Assembly (NCBI GenBank): GCA_003049485.1
Contig: PYST01000028.1
Coordinates: 1 to 64,000, forward strand
From: Ophioceras dolichostomum
Taxonomy: Eukaryota > Ascomycota > Sordariomycetes > Magnaporthales > Ophioceraceae
DNA length: 64,000 nucleotides
Direction of reading: 5' to 3'
The first letter of the stretch is position 1. Every line of letters starts with the position of its first letter. Made by a program: the position numbers and the translations under genes. Positions 33,183 through 42,696 of this stretch are shown here, one piece after another. The notes under the pieces were generated by a model. That model did not search any database and had not been told where the DNA came from. It saw only the letters and a list, made by a program, of their open reading frames with translations.

Positions 33183-35022
33183 ATGGCCACCGCCGGCCTC
33201 CTGGCGGAACTGCTTGACAAGATTTCGATCGGACGGGTGGCGGCGTCGATCGTTGTCTTCGTGATCACCTCGTTCATAGTCGACATCGCGCTGCTGCCGC
33301 GGTATCCCAAGTCACTCCCGCGCGTCGGCCATGGCGCTGGCAAGGTCGCTACAATAAGGAATTGGATGGGCTACGTATCCCACTTTCCGGAGTGGGTGAG
33401 CAAGGGCTATGAGAAGGTGCGCACGCGACGTCCTCCTTTCCTCTCCCGTCCGTCCAAGCCCGAGTACGGGGATGGCAAAATCGAATTAGGTGCTAACTAT
33501 TGTCGCACGCACTGCCCAAAACAGTACTCGAAGCAAGGCCACGCCTTCGTCGTCCCCTCCGCCGCATCCCGACCCCAGGAGCTCGTCGTGCCCCCTTCGC
33601 AGGCCCAATGGATGCTCGAGCTGCCCGACCGAGTGCTGTCGTCCGAAGCGGCGCAGAACGACGTGATGTACAGCGAGTACCAGTTCCTGGGCCGCGAGTA
33701 CTCGACCGACCCGTTCCACATCCGCATCATCCACCGCAACCTGGCGCGGCACCTCAACCAGCTGATCCCGCACGTGCAGGACGAGGTCCACGCCGCCGTG
33801 GACAAGGCCTTCGGCCTCGACACGGATAACTGGAAGCCCGTCAACCTGTGGGAGGCCTGGCTGACCATCGTGCCGCGCGTCACGAACCGCGTGCTCGTCG
33901 GGCCCGAGGTCTGCCGCAACGAGACCTTCCTCAACGGCATGGTGCACTTCGCCGACGACGTCGTCGTGAACAGCTTCATCCTCAACATGTTCCCCAAAAC
34001 CCTGCACCCGATCATCGGCCGCCTGATCACCATCCCCAACTGGTGGCACTGGCGTAAGTCGCACGGCGTCATCGCGCCCGTGATCCAGGAGCGCCTGGAC
34101 CGCATGGCGCGCAAGCAGGCTGGGGACCCTGCCCTCCAAGACTGGGAGCCGTCCGAGGACTTCATCACCTGGGGCATCCGCATGGCAGTCGCGGAGGGCA
34201 AGACGGCCGAGCTGAACGCCGTCTCGCTCTCCAAGCGCCTGGTCCCTGTCGAGTTCGCCGCCATCCACACCACCGTGATCACGGGCCACTTCGTCGTGCT
34301 GGACCTCCTCTGCTCCGACCCGTCCAGGGGGTATATCGACTCGATCCGCGAGGAGGCCGACCGCGTGTTCCGCGAGTGCGGCGGGCGCTGGACCAAGGAA
34401 GACCTGTCGCGGCTGTACCGTGCCGACAGCGCGATCCGCGAGTCGCAGCGCGTCAGCAACTTCGCGACGTCCCTCACGAAGCGCAAGGTGGTCGCTCCCG
34501 AGGGCATCACGAACCCGACCGAGGGCTGGCACGTGCCCGAGGGCGGCTGGCTGATGCTGCCGCTCGACGGCGTGCACCACGACGCGGACCTGCACGAGAA
34601 CCCGGAGAGCTACGACCCGTTCCGGTACTCGCGCCTGAGGGAGGAGTTCGAGGCGCGCAGGCCTGAGGACAAGGACCCGGATGAGGGACTGCAGCTTAAG
34701 AAGCTGGGGATGGTGACTACTTCGGAGAAGCATCTTGCTTTTGGTCATGGGAGGCATGCTTGGTGAGCAATATTGCTGTCCTTTTTTTCCTTCCTTTTAC
34801 TTTATGTTGCCTTCTCGAGCGTTTGCTAATTCGGTACTGCTTGCTACCAGCCCCGGTCGCTTCTTCGTAGCCCATGAACTGAAGATGGTCCTGACGTACC
34901 TGCTCCGGAACTACGACATCAAGCCGCTGGCCGAGCGGGCGAAGCCGACTTGGATCGGACAGACTATCATCCCGCCCGTCGGGGTCATGATTGAGGTTAA
35001 GAGGCGGAAGGGGACTGTATGA
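33183..35022 (+). CDS. Cytochrome P450 monooxygenase
   Basis: Three exons, 33183-33416, 33525-34762 and 34851-35022, give about 547 residues. An N-terminal membrane anchor (about 17-37, AASIVVFVITSFIVDIALL) precedes a proline-containing hinge, so it is ER-bound. The I helix reads EFAAIHTTV, the K-helix ExxR is ESQR in DSAIRESQR, the PERF-like segment is YDPFRYSR, and the heme loop is FGHGRHACPGRFF, whose Cys codon is split by the last intron. The FAAIHTT and RESQR variants recall fungal terpenoid-oxidising P450s of the ent-kaurene-oxidase type. The intron at 33417-33524 is 108 bases with a GTGCGC donor, a CTAAC branch and no in-frame stop, so an unspliced form would be translatable. Substrate unknown. 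The ATG follows an in-frame GTG by three bases. Confidence 0.9.
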
Positions 35023-35754
35023 GTTTGGTGAGCGATGCCAGGATATTGATTTCCCGGCGTGCAAAGAGGGGGAGAATTAGACGCCAAACTAGCATTTATC
35101 TTATATTTTCCTTTCGTCTGGGCTCTGTGGGTGGCTTGTTTCATTATTTTTCTTCTGCATATCGACTTATATGGTACACAATAGGGGACAGCAGAGGAGT
35201 TGGCGGCTGTCTTTTGGGGTGAAATGCTATGGGCGACCCAACTGGCTGGTGTATATTGGGTGAGAGATGCATGATCACGACGGATTGCAAATCTACTTGT
35301 ATGATATCCCAAGGGGAAAAATTGATCATTTCGGCTTCAGAAATCTACAATCCACCAAGGTGCCTAGGTAGATGCCCGGCCTGGCCTGATAAGTGAGGAG
35401 GTTTGTTGAGCGAGAGGCTCGGCGAAGGTAATGGTCTTGGCCGAAAATAGGTTGCCACCACCCCACGCCATCCACATATTCTCTCCTAAACTGTAGGCAA
35501 ACATTCACCATCGCTCTTTCCCTGTCATGGAGCTGGCATCCCGCCTACGGAAAAAACGAAAAAAAGCAGGCGCGTTTTGCTTTCCAAAAATGTCATGGGG
35601 CCGGCTAATTCTTCCTTATTGTTTTCCTTTTTGTCATAGTTGCCGGGCTCCAGATTACTGGCAGCGCACCAACCCTTCCATCTCCGAATCGCACGCCGCC
35701 TTCACGCGACTTAGTGAGTTGACGTGAACCTGGCGAGCCCGGATATCGCCTAAC
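35023..35754. other. Spacer, no gene recognised
   Basis: Tandem spacer between the P450 and nuclease genes. It has a GGTGCCTAGGTAGATG element near 35359 and no supported coding frame. Confidence 0.5.
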
Positions 35755-38700
35755 ATGTCGACGTTCGATGGACTGGTCAGCGAGTTCCCTGACATTAGAG
35801 GTGTGCATTTCACGGTTAGCCTCTCTTTCGTACATCAGCCAATTAATTGGTGTCGTCTCATTGCTAACTGCAGCCGCCGCATATCGTGCGTGTCTCATGC
35901 GACCAGTGGACTTCTTCCGCCTCAAGCCAGGCCTGCGTGCACCGCTCGCATGCTTCCTCAGCCATGTGCACAGCGACCACCTCGCCGGGTTGGAGTCCTT
36001 CCGGTCTCCCTTGTAAGTTTCAACCCCTCCTTCTTCTGCCCTCCTGCAGTGGAAATGTTCTCTCTCCTTTCCTACCGTTCACGTCACGCAAAGTGACATG
36101 GAAGTGCGTGAAGGTACTAGTGCTGACCTTTCACCTTTCATCAAAGCATCTACTGCTCGGCCGCCACGAGAGAGATCCTCCTGCGTCTTGAGCGCTACCC
36201 ATGTCGCATCAACTACGCCCGCGGCATCCTGGAACGTAGGACGCAAACGTACAAGCATCTCGGGTCCTTGCTGAAGTCCATCCCCCTCGAGACGCCGACG
36301 ATGATCGAGCTCGAGCCGGGAAGGCATCTTCGCGTCACGCTGTTCGACGCCAACCACTGCACCGGCGCCGTCATGTTCCGTATGTTGCCCATGTGCGTTA
36401 TGCATTGTGATACACTGTGCGCAGTAAACGCTAACGAGTTCGTTGCCGGCAGTCTTCGAGGGCAATGGAAAAGCTGTATTGTATACGGGTGGGTATAAAA
36501 CAACTAGTCTCTTACTTCTCCTGCCTCACCTCTACTGGTCCCTTACTACCCTTTTACCCATTTCCAATCAGTCTTCTACTGCCCTCCAACCTATCCCCCA
36601 CTGGTTCCCTACCAGGTTCCTACTAAACCTCATCAACCTTTTAAGCAACGGGCTTCCTACTCCTCCTTTACGAACCCTTAACCCATCTCCTACCATTCCG
36701 TTACGAGTCCCGCACTGATCCTCCGTTGGTTCTCATTTCTTTTTGGTCGTCTGCTGGCTTCTCACTAGCCCCTTGCCAAACATTCTCTTTGGCCTCAAGA
36801 GCTTCGTTCCGGCTGACCATTCTCCTGCTGTAGGCGACATCCGGAGTGAGCCGTGGCATGTCAATTCCATCGCCCGTAGCCCATGCCTCGTGGAATACTC
36901 CTCGGGGACCAAGGTCTTGGACAAGATCTACCTCGACACGTCCTTCACCGAGGATGTGACCTTCCCATTGAAGGCGGCCGGCATCAAGGAGCTGCTGGCC
37001 AAGGTGGGCGAATATCCCCAGGACACCATCTTCCACTTCCAAGCATGGACTTTTGGGTATGGTTAGATTCACCCCTTTACTGTATACTGCTGTGTAGTTG
37101 CTAACACATCCCCAGCTATGAGGATGTATGGGTTGCGCTTGCAAAAGCTCTGGGCTCAAAGGTTAGCATTGTCATACGCCCTCCTTCTGCCACCCCCTTT
37201 TATCACCAGTTGCCAGCCATGAGACTGAAAGATCAAACGACAGATCCACCTTGACGAGTACAAGTTGAAGCTATATCAGTCCCTGCGCGGGAAGCCCAAT
37301 ATGGGTCATGACGCTGCCACCCTTGCCGGATTTACGTTAGGAAATGCGGATCACCCAGGCTGTCTCACACAAGACGTGAACGTGCGCCTGCACAGCTGTG
37401 AGAAGGGCAACTACTGCGCCACGGTGCGAAACTCTCCCAACGTCGTCTACATCGAGCCTATTATCACTCGTCGCCAGGACGGCAGGGAGGTCGCCGAGGC
37501 TGGTATTGGCGGTGGCGGTGGTGACCTAGAGCAGCAGGCCGAGCTGGATCTGCCCTCAATAGAGGACATCAAGGGTCTGCTGGGGATGTAAGAGTGCATC
37601 CCCGCCTCCTTTCCCGATGAAATGATCCGGCGAGAAGACTTACACTCATGAACGGTACCTGTTGACTAACATCGTCACACTGATGTCTGCCCACAAGAAT
37701 CTCGATGATTCCTGGCTTCGGGGAAGATGTGAAGGCCGATATGATCGAAGCCCTCACCAACGCGGCCACAACCCAGCGCAACGCCGGCCTGCTTCTTGAC
37801 CTCGGCGCGTTCGACGGCAACAGCAAGGCGGACATCACCCTGGCGATCGGCTCGATGGCTAAGAGCTCACGGGTGCTGGATCATAGCGTGGACGACGGCG
37901 GACGTCTGCCGCGTAAGATCACCTTCCCGTACTCGCGTCACTCATCCCTCCCCGAACTACGACATCTGGTCGGGGTATTCAGGCCGGCAGACGTGTGGCC
38001 ATGCACAGTCAATGAGAGGGAGTGGTTAGAAAAGAGTAAGAGATGTTGCAACTACCTCTACTTCCACGCCGCAACACGAAGACTGACAATAGAGGTCTCA
38101 CATGTAGACATCAGCATTCACAGCCTATTCGGGCATCTCTGCGCTAGCAACGTCTTTGACCACGACGCATGGATGACCGCTCTGGCCTCTAGACTAAGGG
38201 GTCATCAAGTCGACGACAACCACGACGCACGTGAGACCCAGAATTCAGACTACATCGCAGATTCTTGTACAAGCCAACCTGCAGAAGTCATGGGGGACGC
38301 CGACCTCGGTGCGATGCAAGCGCCGCCATCCCAACCCCCTCCTCGCCTGTCCGCTGCCGCCGCCGCCGCCGCGGCGGACCTCGCCAGAACCCCCACCACT
38401 CACTCGTTCGAAAAGCACGACGCAGCCGAAAACCAAAACCGACAACAACCAAACTCCGCCCAGAAAAAGAAAGCCAAGAGGCGCAACAAACAGAAGAAAA
38501 ACAAGAAGCGCTCCTTCAACGACTATGTCCTCGGCACGGATGCAGATAATCCCAACCATGTAGACGCGCTCCTCCTAGACACGCAGGAGGAGGACTCCTC
38601 GCAGGTCTCGGCCACGGCGCTTGAGGCCCGCCGCAACGCCTTCCTGGCCATGCAGGGTCAATTCACGGGCGAGAGGCTGGCGCCGATCGGGTTGCTGTCC

Positions 38701-38799
38701 ACGACGGACAGCCACTCCACTCCAGAGGTGGAGCTCGACAAGCCGGCGCCGGCTCCGGCTCCGGTTCCGATTCTACCGCCGCGGAAGAGGAACCGGTGA
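35755..38799 (+). CDS. SNM1/Artemis-type metallo-beta-lactamase DNA repair nuclease
   Basis: Eight exons fit a continuous frame: 35755-35800, 35907-36012, 36147-36379, 36453-36488, 36834-37056, 37116-37161, 37244-37587 and 37698-38799, giving about 711 residues. Catalytic motifs are SHVHSDHLAGLE (HxHxDH), DANHCTGAVMF and YTGDIR, the last split by an intron; the beta-CASP part continues with YLDTSFTED, FHFQAWTFGYEDVW and FPYSRHSS. This combination defines the Pso2/SNM1/Artemis family of 5'-exonucleases and hairpin endonucleases for cross-link and double-strand-break repair. MSTFDGLVSEFPDIRVDFFR is the typical Artemis-like N-terminus. The C-terminal 200 residues are low-complexity (Ala run, then KKKAKRRNKQKKNKKR), likely nuclear targeting, ending PPRKRNR. 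The exon 7-8 junction is the least certain; the 345-base intron 4 is unusually long. Confidence 0.84.
36489..36833 (+). other. Long pyrimidine-rich intron 4 of the nuclease gene
   Basis: A 345-base intron, against 60-135 bases for the others in this gene. It is strongly C/T-rich with scattered CCTACTGG/TTCCTACT-like words. The donor GTGGGT was chosen because it alone rebuilds the conserved YTGDIR motif. Confidence 0.6.
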
Positions 38800-38913
38800 A
38801 GGAACGGGAAAGGTGGACAGAAGGGTCAAGAGAAGGAGGAAGTGAAGTGAAGTTAAGTGTGAGAGATGCGGGAAGAGGCCGGGACCTTCTTCAATGCCTC
38901 CTGACCATCTAAC

Positions 38914-38943
38914 ATACCTACCTACCTACCTAGGTACCTACCA
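38914..38943. repeat. CCTA run with TACCTAGGTACC palindrome
   Basis: Four CCTA units followed by the palindrome TACCTAGGTACC, the clearest member of the dispersed family here. Confidence 0.65.
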
Positions 38944-39019
38944 GAGGAGGGGATGTGAAGGGGTCAGTGGACAAAGAGTGGCTTGTTGTATGTCATATTA
39001 GCTATGGCGCACATTCTAC

Positions 39020-39039
39020 TAAGGTACCTTAGGTGCCTA
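39020..39039. repeat. AAGGTACCTT palindromic element
   Basis: A perfect 10-base palindrome AAGGTACCTT followed by AGGTGCCTAA, in the convergent spacer. Confidence 0.5.
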
Positions 39040-39363
39040 ATCCTGCGCACTACATAAGAGGAGAAACAGTGCTCTGGACTGACATTAAAAGATGAAGATG
39101 CAGGTAAAAGTAACAAATGCAACCAAACCCGGATGGTATCATAAGAAATCGAGGGGAGAAAATACAAATGAAATCATTGCCGTGGGTTCATCAACAAACA
39201 GATGCCAACCAATCTTAACTTCCTTGCATGCACGCCTCTCCAAGTAGGCAGGAAAAGTATCACATCACATCCACTGATCGCTCGTGAACGAAAGGTCAGT
39301 CAAAACCACAGCACCGGGGACAGCGGGACGGGAGACCGGAGTGACACCCGGACGGACATCAAA

Positions 39364-42300
39364 TCACCTCGCCCTCCTCCTCATCTCCTCCGTGATAGCC
39401 TGCCCCCTAACGCCCGTCGCCTCCGGCGCGCCCTGCATCCTGAAAAAGCAGCCCTCGCCGTGCGCCTCGCGGTCGTACACCCTCCTCCCCCCCGGCCCGC
39501 CCGTCTTCGAGATCAGCCTCCAGTCGGCCAGGCACTCCCAGCAGAACTCGAACTTGCACGACCGGCACGTCATGTGGAAGCACCCCTCGCCCTTCTCCAC
39601 GTTGTAGTCGCAGCCAGGCCCGGGGCACTTCTTGGTGTTGGCCGCTATCCAGGCCCGGGACGCCAGCTCGTCTAGGTTGTTATTTGCTGATGAGGATGAT
39701 GAGGTTGAGGATGAGGCGAGGGCCATGAGCTCGTCTACTTGTGCGCATGTGCGGCCCTGGTGCCATTTCGTCTGGTGGTTTATGCACATCTCGAAGCGGC
39801 AGGTTGAGCAGAGCACCCTGTTGCGCGTCGCGTCGGCCGCGTTGCTTCCGACTGTCAGGTTCCGCAGGCGGGCGGGCGGCAGGTGGTGGATCTCACCGGC
39901 GTGGCAGCCTTCGCGGAGGCACCACATGAAGCCTTCGACGGAGGAGAGGTGCTGGAGGAGGCAGAGGCGGTCGTAGCGCGCGAAGGCGTCGTTTTCTTCT
40001 TCGGGTTCGACTTCGGCGGCACCAGTGGCGGCTGTGGTTGTAGCAGCAGTGGTTGTTGGGAGGAGCAGGTTGCGAACCTCCTCGTGCTCGTACACGTGGC
40101 CGCACGACGGCGTCGGGCAGGTGAGCCGGCCGGCGGCGTTGCGGCCGTGCTCGTCCAGCTGGGTGCGCAGGTGCCGCGACAGGCAAGTGCGGCAGATATC
40201 GAGGGCGTGGACGGACGCGCAGGCGGGGAGGAGCGTCGTTGACGGGAAGCCGCGGGTTGTGATGGCCCAGGTGCCAGGGAAGGCGGCGACGGCGGCCGCC
40301 CAGGAGGCTTCGTCTTCGGCGGTGCCGTCTGTGACGTCGGGGACGGACTCGCAGCAGATGCTGCATTCGCGGCGGAAGTTGGCGGCGGGTGTTGCGGTTG
40401 TAGTGGTGGTGGTAGTGGTGCTAGCGTTGTCGCTTGCTGTAGCGGCGGCGGTGGGGTTAGAGGAGGAGGTAGAGGAGGCAGCAGGAGTTGCTGCTGCTAC
40501 TGCTGCTGCTGCTCCTGCTGCGGCCCCGGCGGCGCTGCTCTCCGCTGTTGTCGTCGTCGGGGCGGTGGCAGCGCCCCAGAAGAAGGAAAAGACTGAGGGT
40601 GCGGACGATGGTCCGGCACCACCGGTGAAGGCAACGACGGGCGCGGTATCATTTGGTGTGTCGGCAGCGGTGGTAGAGGTCGGCGTGAGAGTTGCACTCG
40701 AGATCGATGGGCTAGACTCAATACGCTGCGGGACTACAAGGAGGCCGGTGAAGATGGGCACCTGCAAGGTTCGACTACCATCCTGGGAGTCGACTGGCAG
40801 GACCTTGACATCGATATGGAAGGCCGGATCACCACCAGTTCTCCCCTGTTCGAAGGGGTCCCGCATGCGCCCGTGCCTTAAGAGCGTCTCGTGCAGCTCC
40901 TGGGCCCGGACCAGAGCCTCTGAAGTGACTGGTCGGGTGCGGTGAATAGTCGCCAGCATGTCGCGTAGGATGTTGGCCCTGTCGAACTGCGACACGTGCT
41001 TGACGATGTCGGGGTCGCCCAGGGGTCGGAGCAGGTTCATCAGCTCGAGGTTGGACCGGACCTCTAGACGGTGGTCGCACGACGTGATGGGGCAGCGAAG
41101 CCAGCCTGGTCTGGTGTTTGCGCCGGCGGTCGTAGCAGCATCTGTTGTGACTGTATCGATGCCGTGCCACCAGTCCTTGGGGATGCTGGCCGCCACGCCA
41201 GCGATGTAGCACTCCTTGCAGACGTTCTTAGCGCAGCATAGTGTTGCACCGGTTCGAGAATGAAACTCGTTCAGCTCCGATGAAGAGACATTGTTCGACG
41301 ACGAGGAAGGCGAAGGCGGGGCTTGCTGGGGTAACGGGGCGTTGATAAACTTGGGCATGCGACAGATGCGGCAGACCTTCACGGAGAGGGCGCCTCTCAG
41401 CGCCAGCGTCGACCGCGAGTCGAGGCTGGCAGCATACTTTGTGGCCTGGTCTAGTGGCATGAATTTGTCCAGGTCGTTGAAGGCTTGGGAAGGCTTTGAG
41501 CGACTATTTTGGCCGCCGATTGGAAGCGAGGCAGGCGCCGAGCCGATGGTGGTGGCTGGGACTGGCAAGACTCGGTGAGGGTGGTGTTCTGGCTCCTGAG
41601 GAACGACTTCTTTCTTATGGAGATACTTGAGCATCAAAATCCCCCGCGGCGTGAGTGCCAGTCCGACAGACTTGAGGAACGCATTGGTGTCCCTAAGCTG
41701 GGAGCCGTACATCGCTGCCTCGTGACGTGGGTCGGCCTCACTCCACGTTGCGGCATCCAGATTTGCAAGTCTGAGCTCGTCCAGCATTTCCTGGACTTGG
41801 AGGTCTTTCCTCGTCAGCTCGGATTGCTTGTCCCGGAGCTCCCTCTCCAGCTGGGCCACCCTGTCTTCCAGGGTCCGGATGGTCTCGTCTGATTCTGTCC
41901 TGGAATTGGCGCTTGACGGCCCGTCCAAGCCGACGACGACGCTGTGTGTCCCGGCGACCCCCTCTGCAATGTTTGCTCTGGGTAGGGGAGAATGTAGACA
42001 AAGTTGAGGTTCGACACCTATCTCGAAGGACGGGGAGTTGAATAAAGCGGCGCTCTTTTCTATTCGTGCCGGAGGCTGCTGTCTGACCCTTGCTGCCGTG
42101 GCTGGGTGTGACAGGTGGGGGGCCGCCTGGGCTTGAGAATTGGGTAGGCATTCTGCATGTGTGCTGTTGGGGGCCGTGTCAACCTGGTGATCAAATGCTT
42201 CGTTCGGTCGTTCGCCAGCCGAGTTGACTTCTATCTGGCTTTCGGAGACAGCGGAGTAGATGGAAGAAACCCGTCTGCTTTCCCGGCGGAGTGCATTAGA

Positions 42301-42696
42301 CCGAGTCAGCGACACAAGGCGAGGCCGGACCGCTACCGGGAAATCATATGGAGCGGGTGCTGGAACGGGTGCCAGAGCCGTAGCCGTAGGTGGAATTTTC
42401 TGTGTCTGTGTCTGTGTCTGCGGCTCTGGCTCTCGTTCTGTGGTCGAGGCGGTGGCTGTCGGTGGTGGTGAGGATGTCGGTTGCTTAGTGAAGGTCTCGG
42501 CCATTAAGTTCTTGAAGCCTCGACCCCATGACTGCCACTCCTTGGCCATCGCGCCGCTGCTTTGGCTGTGATTTAACGGACTGGGAAGTGATTCGGGTTC
42601 GATGTAGACGGCCCAACGCCTTCGCTGTCCTAGGCTGGCCTCCGGTGATGGCAGTGGCCTGTTTTTGAGCTTCGTCTCAATATCCAAGAGAGACAT
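39364..42696 (-). CDS. RBR-type E3 ubiquitin ligase with extra zinc-binding module
   Basis: Intronless frame of 1110 residues. The N-terminal 400 residues are Ser/Pro/Gln-rich, with a coiled-coil-like segment around 270-310 (RTLEDRVAQLERELRDKQ). About residues 437-560 form a RING-like cysteine cluster (CRICRMPKF, CCAKNVCKECYIAG, RCPITSCDHR). After an Ala/Thr/Ser linker come RING1 (ECSICCESVP, CRTCLSRHL, CPTPSCGH, from about 782), IBR (WCLREGCHAGE, CSTCRFEMCINHQ) and RING2 (CPGPGCDYNVEKGEGCFHMTC, then CKFEFCWEC). The Cys in GEGCFHM, about residue 1035, is the predicted thioester-forming residue of RBR ligases. The order RING1-IBR-RING2 near the C-terminus is standard. Substrate and partners are unknown. 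The first ATG is used. It is convergent with the nuclease gene. Confidence 0.87.
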   Translation of the reverse strand: MSLLDIETKLKNRPLPSPEASLGQRRRWAVYIEPESLPSPLNHSQSSGAMAKEWQSWGRGFKNLMAETFTKQPTSSPPPTATASTTEREPEPQTQTQTQKIPPTATALAPVPAPAPYDFPVAVRPRLVSLTRSNALRRESRRVSSIYSAVSESQIEVNSAGERPNEAFDHQVDTAPNSTHAECLPNSQAQAAPHLSHPATAARVRQQPPARIEKSAALFNSPSFEIGVEPQLCLHSPLPRANIAEGVAGTHSVVVGLDGPSSANSRTESDETIRTLEDRVAQLERELRDKQSELTRKDLQVQEMLDELRLANLDAATWSEADPRHEAAMYGSQLRDTNAFLKSVGLALTPRGILMLKYLHKKEVVPQEPEHHPHRVLPVPATTIGSAPASLPIGGQNSRSKPSQAFNDLDKFMPLDQATKYAASLDSRSTLALRGALSVKVCRICRMPKFINAPLPQQAPPSPSSSSNNVSSSELNEFHSRTGATLCCAKNVCKECYIAGVAASIPKDWWHGIDTVTTDAATTAGANTRPGWLRCPITSCDHRLEVRSNLELMNLLRPLGDPDIVKHVSQFDRANILRDMLATIHRTRPVTSEALVRAQELHETLLRHGRMRDPFEQGRTGGDPAFHIDVKVLPVDSQDGSRTLQVPIFTGLLVVPQRIESSPSISSATLTPTSTTAADTPNDTAPVVAFTGGAGPSSAPSVFSFFWGAATAPTTTTAESSAAGAAAGAAAAVAAATPAASSTSSSNPTAAATASDNASTTTTTTTTATPAANFRRECSICCESVPDVTDGTAEDEASWAAAVAAFPGTWAITTRGFPSTTLLPACASVHALDICRTCLSRHLRTQLDEHGRNAAGRLTCPTPSCGHVYEHEEVRNLLLPTTTAATTTAATGAAEVEPEEENDAFARYDRLCLLQHLSSVEGFMWCLREGCHAGEIHHLPPARLRNLTVGSNAADATRNRVLCSTCRFEMCINHQTKWHQGRTCAQVDELMALASSSTSSSSSANNNLDELASRAWIAANTKKCPGPGCDYNVEKGEGCFHMTCRSCKFEFCWECLADWRLISKTGGPGGRRVYDREAHGEGCFFRMQGAPEATGVRGQAITEEMRRRAR

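Larger units (their letters stand above)
38800..39363. other. Convergent spacer with two palindromic elements
   Basis: Lies between the stop codons of the nuclease (+) and RBR (-) genes. It carries the longest CCTA run (38914-38943) and AAGGTACCTTAGGTGCC (39021-39037). No gene. Confidence 0.5.

Noticed and set aside
33486..34757. 423-codon minus-strand frame opposite the P450
   Set aside because: Arg/Asp/Val/Leu-rich antisense shadow with no domain, covering exactly the long P450 exon.
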